A stretch of DNA of 6,356 nucleotides from Chloroflexota bacterium. Lineage in GTDB: Bacteria; Chloroflexota; UBA6077; JACQUR01. The notes below the pieces were generated by a model. That model had not been told where the DNA came from. It was given only the letters and a program-made list of their open reading frames with translations, and made no database searches. This document shows, one piece after another, positions 5,911 to 6,356 of the stretch. A program made the translations under genes and the position numbers. Each line of letters opens with the position of its first letter. Position 1 is the first letter of the stretch. Location of the stretch: NCBI GenBank assembly GCA_016210245.1, contig JACQUR010000151.1, positions 1-6,356 of the forward strand, in the 5' to 3' direction.

Positions 5911-5976
5911 GATTGTAGAGTGCAGAGTGCAGATTGAATCCTCAATCTGCACTCTGCACTCTACAATCTCAAATCC
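5903..5976 (+). repeat. Perfect 35-bp-arm palindrome between cofC and the LLM gene
   Basis: The left arm 5903-5937 and right arm 5942-5976 are exact reverse complements around a 4-nt centre, ATCC. The left arm reads as heptamers GAGATTG (5909), TAGAGTG (5916), CAGAGTG (5923) and CAGATTG (5930). The cofC stop codon lies within the left arm. The element is markedly AT-richer than its surroundings. No T tract follows the right arm, so it is not a standard intrinsic terminator. It could still act on transcript stability or set relative expression of cofC and the next gene. It fills most of the 83-nt gap between these genes. Confidence 0.95.
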
Positions 5977-5993
5977 ACGCGTCGGGGTGTGAG

Positions 5994-6356
5994 GTGACAA
6001 CAGATACCAGGCCTAAGATCGGTCTCCTGCTGCCGACGCGCGGGGCGCTGGCCAGCGGGGACGTGCCGGCGCAGGCGCAGCTCGTGCTGGAGCTGGCCGA
6101 GCGGGCCGAGGCGGCCGGCTGCCACTCGGTCTGGGTGGGCGACAGCCTGACCGCCAAGCCGAGGCTCGACGCGCTGATCGTCCTCGGGGCGGTCGCCGCC
6201 CGCACGCGGCGGGTGCGGCTCGGCACGGCGGTGCTGCTGGGTGCCCTGTATCAGCCGGTCCTGCTGGCCCGGGCGGCCGCCAGCCTGGACATCCTGTCCG
6301 GCGGGCGCCTGACGCTCGCCATGGGCGTGGGCGGCGCCTTCAATCCTGCCCAGGAG
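5994..6356 (+). CDS. LLM-class F420-dependent oxidoreductase, N-terminal part
   Basis: The frame is open from GTG at 5994 to the right edge (121 residues seen). It matches the N-terminus of the luciferase-like monooxygenase TIM-barrel family: first strand KIGLLLPTRG (8-17), helix LVLELAERAEAAG (30-42), second strand HSVWVGDS (44-51), then RVRLGTAVLLGALYQPVLLARAAASLD (73-99) and SGGRLTLAMGVGG (102-114). In F420-dependent members the GVG-type loop lies at the cofactor site. FMN-dependent monooxygenases share this fold, so F420 use is inferred mainly from the position directly after cofC. The substrate is unknown. The GTG has only a weak G-rich site upstream (5984-5987), and the large palindrome ends 17 nt before it. 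A later GTG at 6063 would remove the first strand and is rejected. Confidence 0.88.
   Translation, partial: MTTDTRPKIGLLLPTRGALASGDVPAQAQLVLELAERAEAAGCHSVWVGDSLTAKPRLDALIVLGAVAARTRRVRLGTAVLLGALYQPVLLARAAASLDILSGGRLTLAMGVGGAFNPAQE

Noticed and set aside
5903..5976. Rho-independent terminator
   Set aside because: The stem is very long but no T tract follows; the sequence after it is CACGCGTCGGGG.

Overview
The window is GC-rich (clearly above 65% by eye) bacterial DNA carrying a plus-strand coenzyme F420 biosynthesis operon. CofG and CofH are separate genes rather than the actinobacterial FbiC fusion. Together with the heptamer repeats described below, this suggests Chloroflexota or a similar lineage, but that assignment is inference. 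Nothing in the window fixes the taxonomy.

Layout: (1) 2-97, the C-terminal end of an unidentified upstream gene. (2) 98-205, a short gap with a plausible sigma70-type promoter and an imperfect hairpin. (3) 206-1573, an unusual two-part protein: an IclR-type regulator (HTH plus effector domain) fused to a C-terminal split-barrel domain of the PNPOx/F420-dependent family. (4) 1577-2833 cofG. (5) 2827-4221 cofH. (6) 4214-5152 cofD. (7) 5152-5910 cofC. (8) 5994-6356, the start of a luciferase-like (LLM) F420-dependent oxidoreductase that runs off the window.

How the genes work together: CofH and CofG (radical SAM enzymes) make the deazaflavin FO. CofC activates a three-carbon phosphoacid with GTP, and CofD transfers that unit to FO to give (dehydro-)F420-0. 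The LLM enzyme is a likely consumer of F420. The glutamate ligase CofE is not in the window. cofG/cofH, cofH/cofD and cofD/cofC overlap by 7, 8 and 1 nt, which suggests translational coupling. The first gene could be a cofactor-sensing regulator of the operon.

The most unusual structure is a family of degenerate heptamer tandem repeats. At four places (1589-1656, 4121-4194, 5593-5667, 5903-5976) the operon carries tandem 7-bp words. Each place uses its own words, yet all fit one loose pattern with A at position 2, A or C at position 4 and T at position 6. Three of the four form perfect inverted repeats with arms of 33, 28 and 35 bp. They lie at gene junctions (start of cofG, cofH/cofD, cofC/LLM). 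The fourth is an exact 25-codon in-frame block inside cofC. The reading frames stay open through the repeats, so they appear to add an N-terminal extension, a C-terminal tail and an internal loop to the enzymes.
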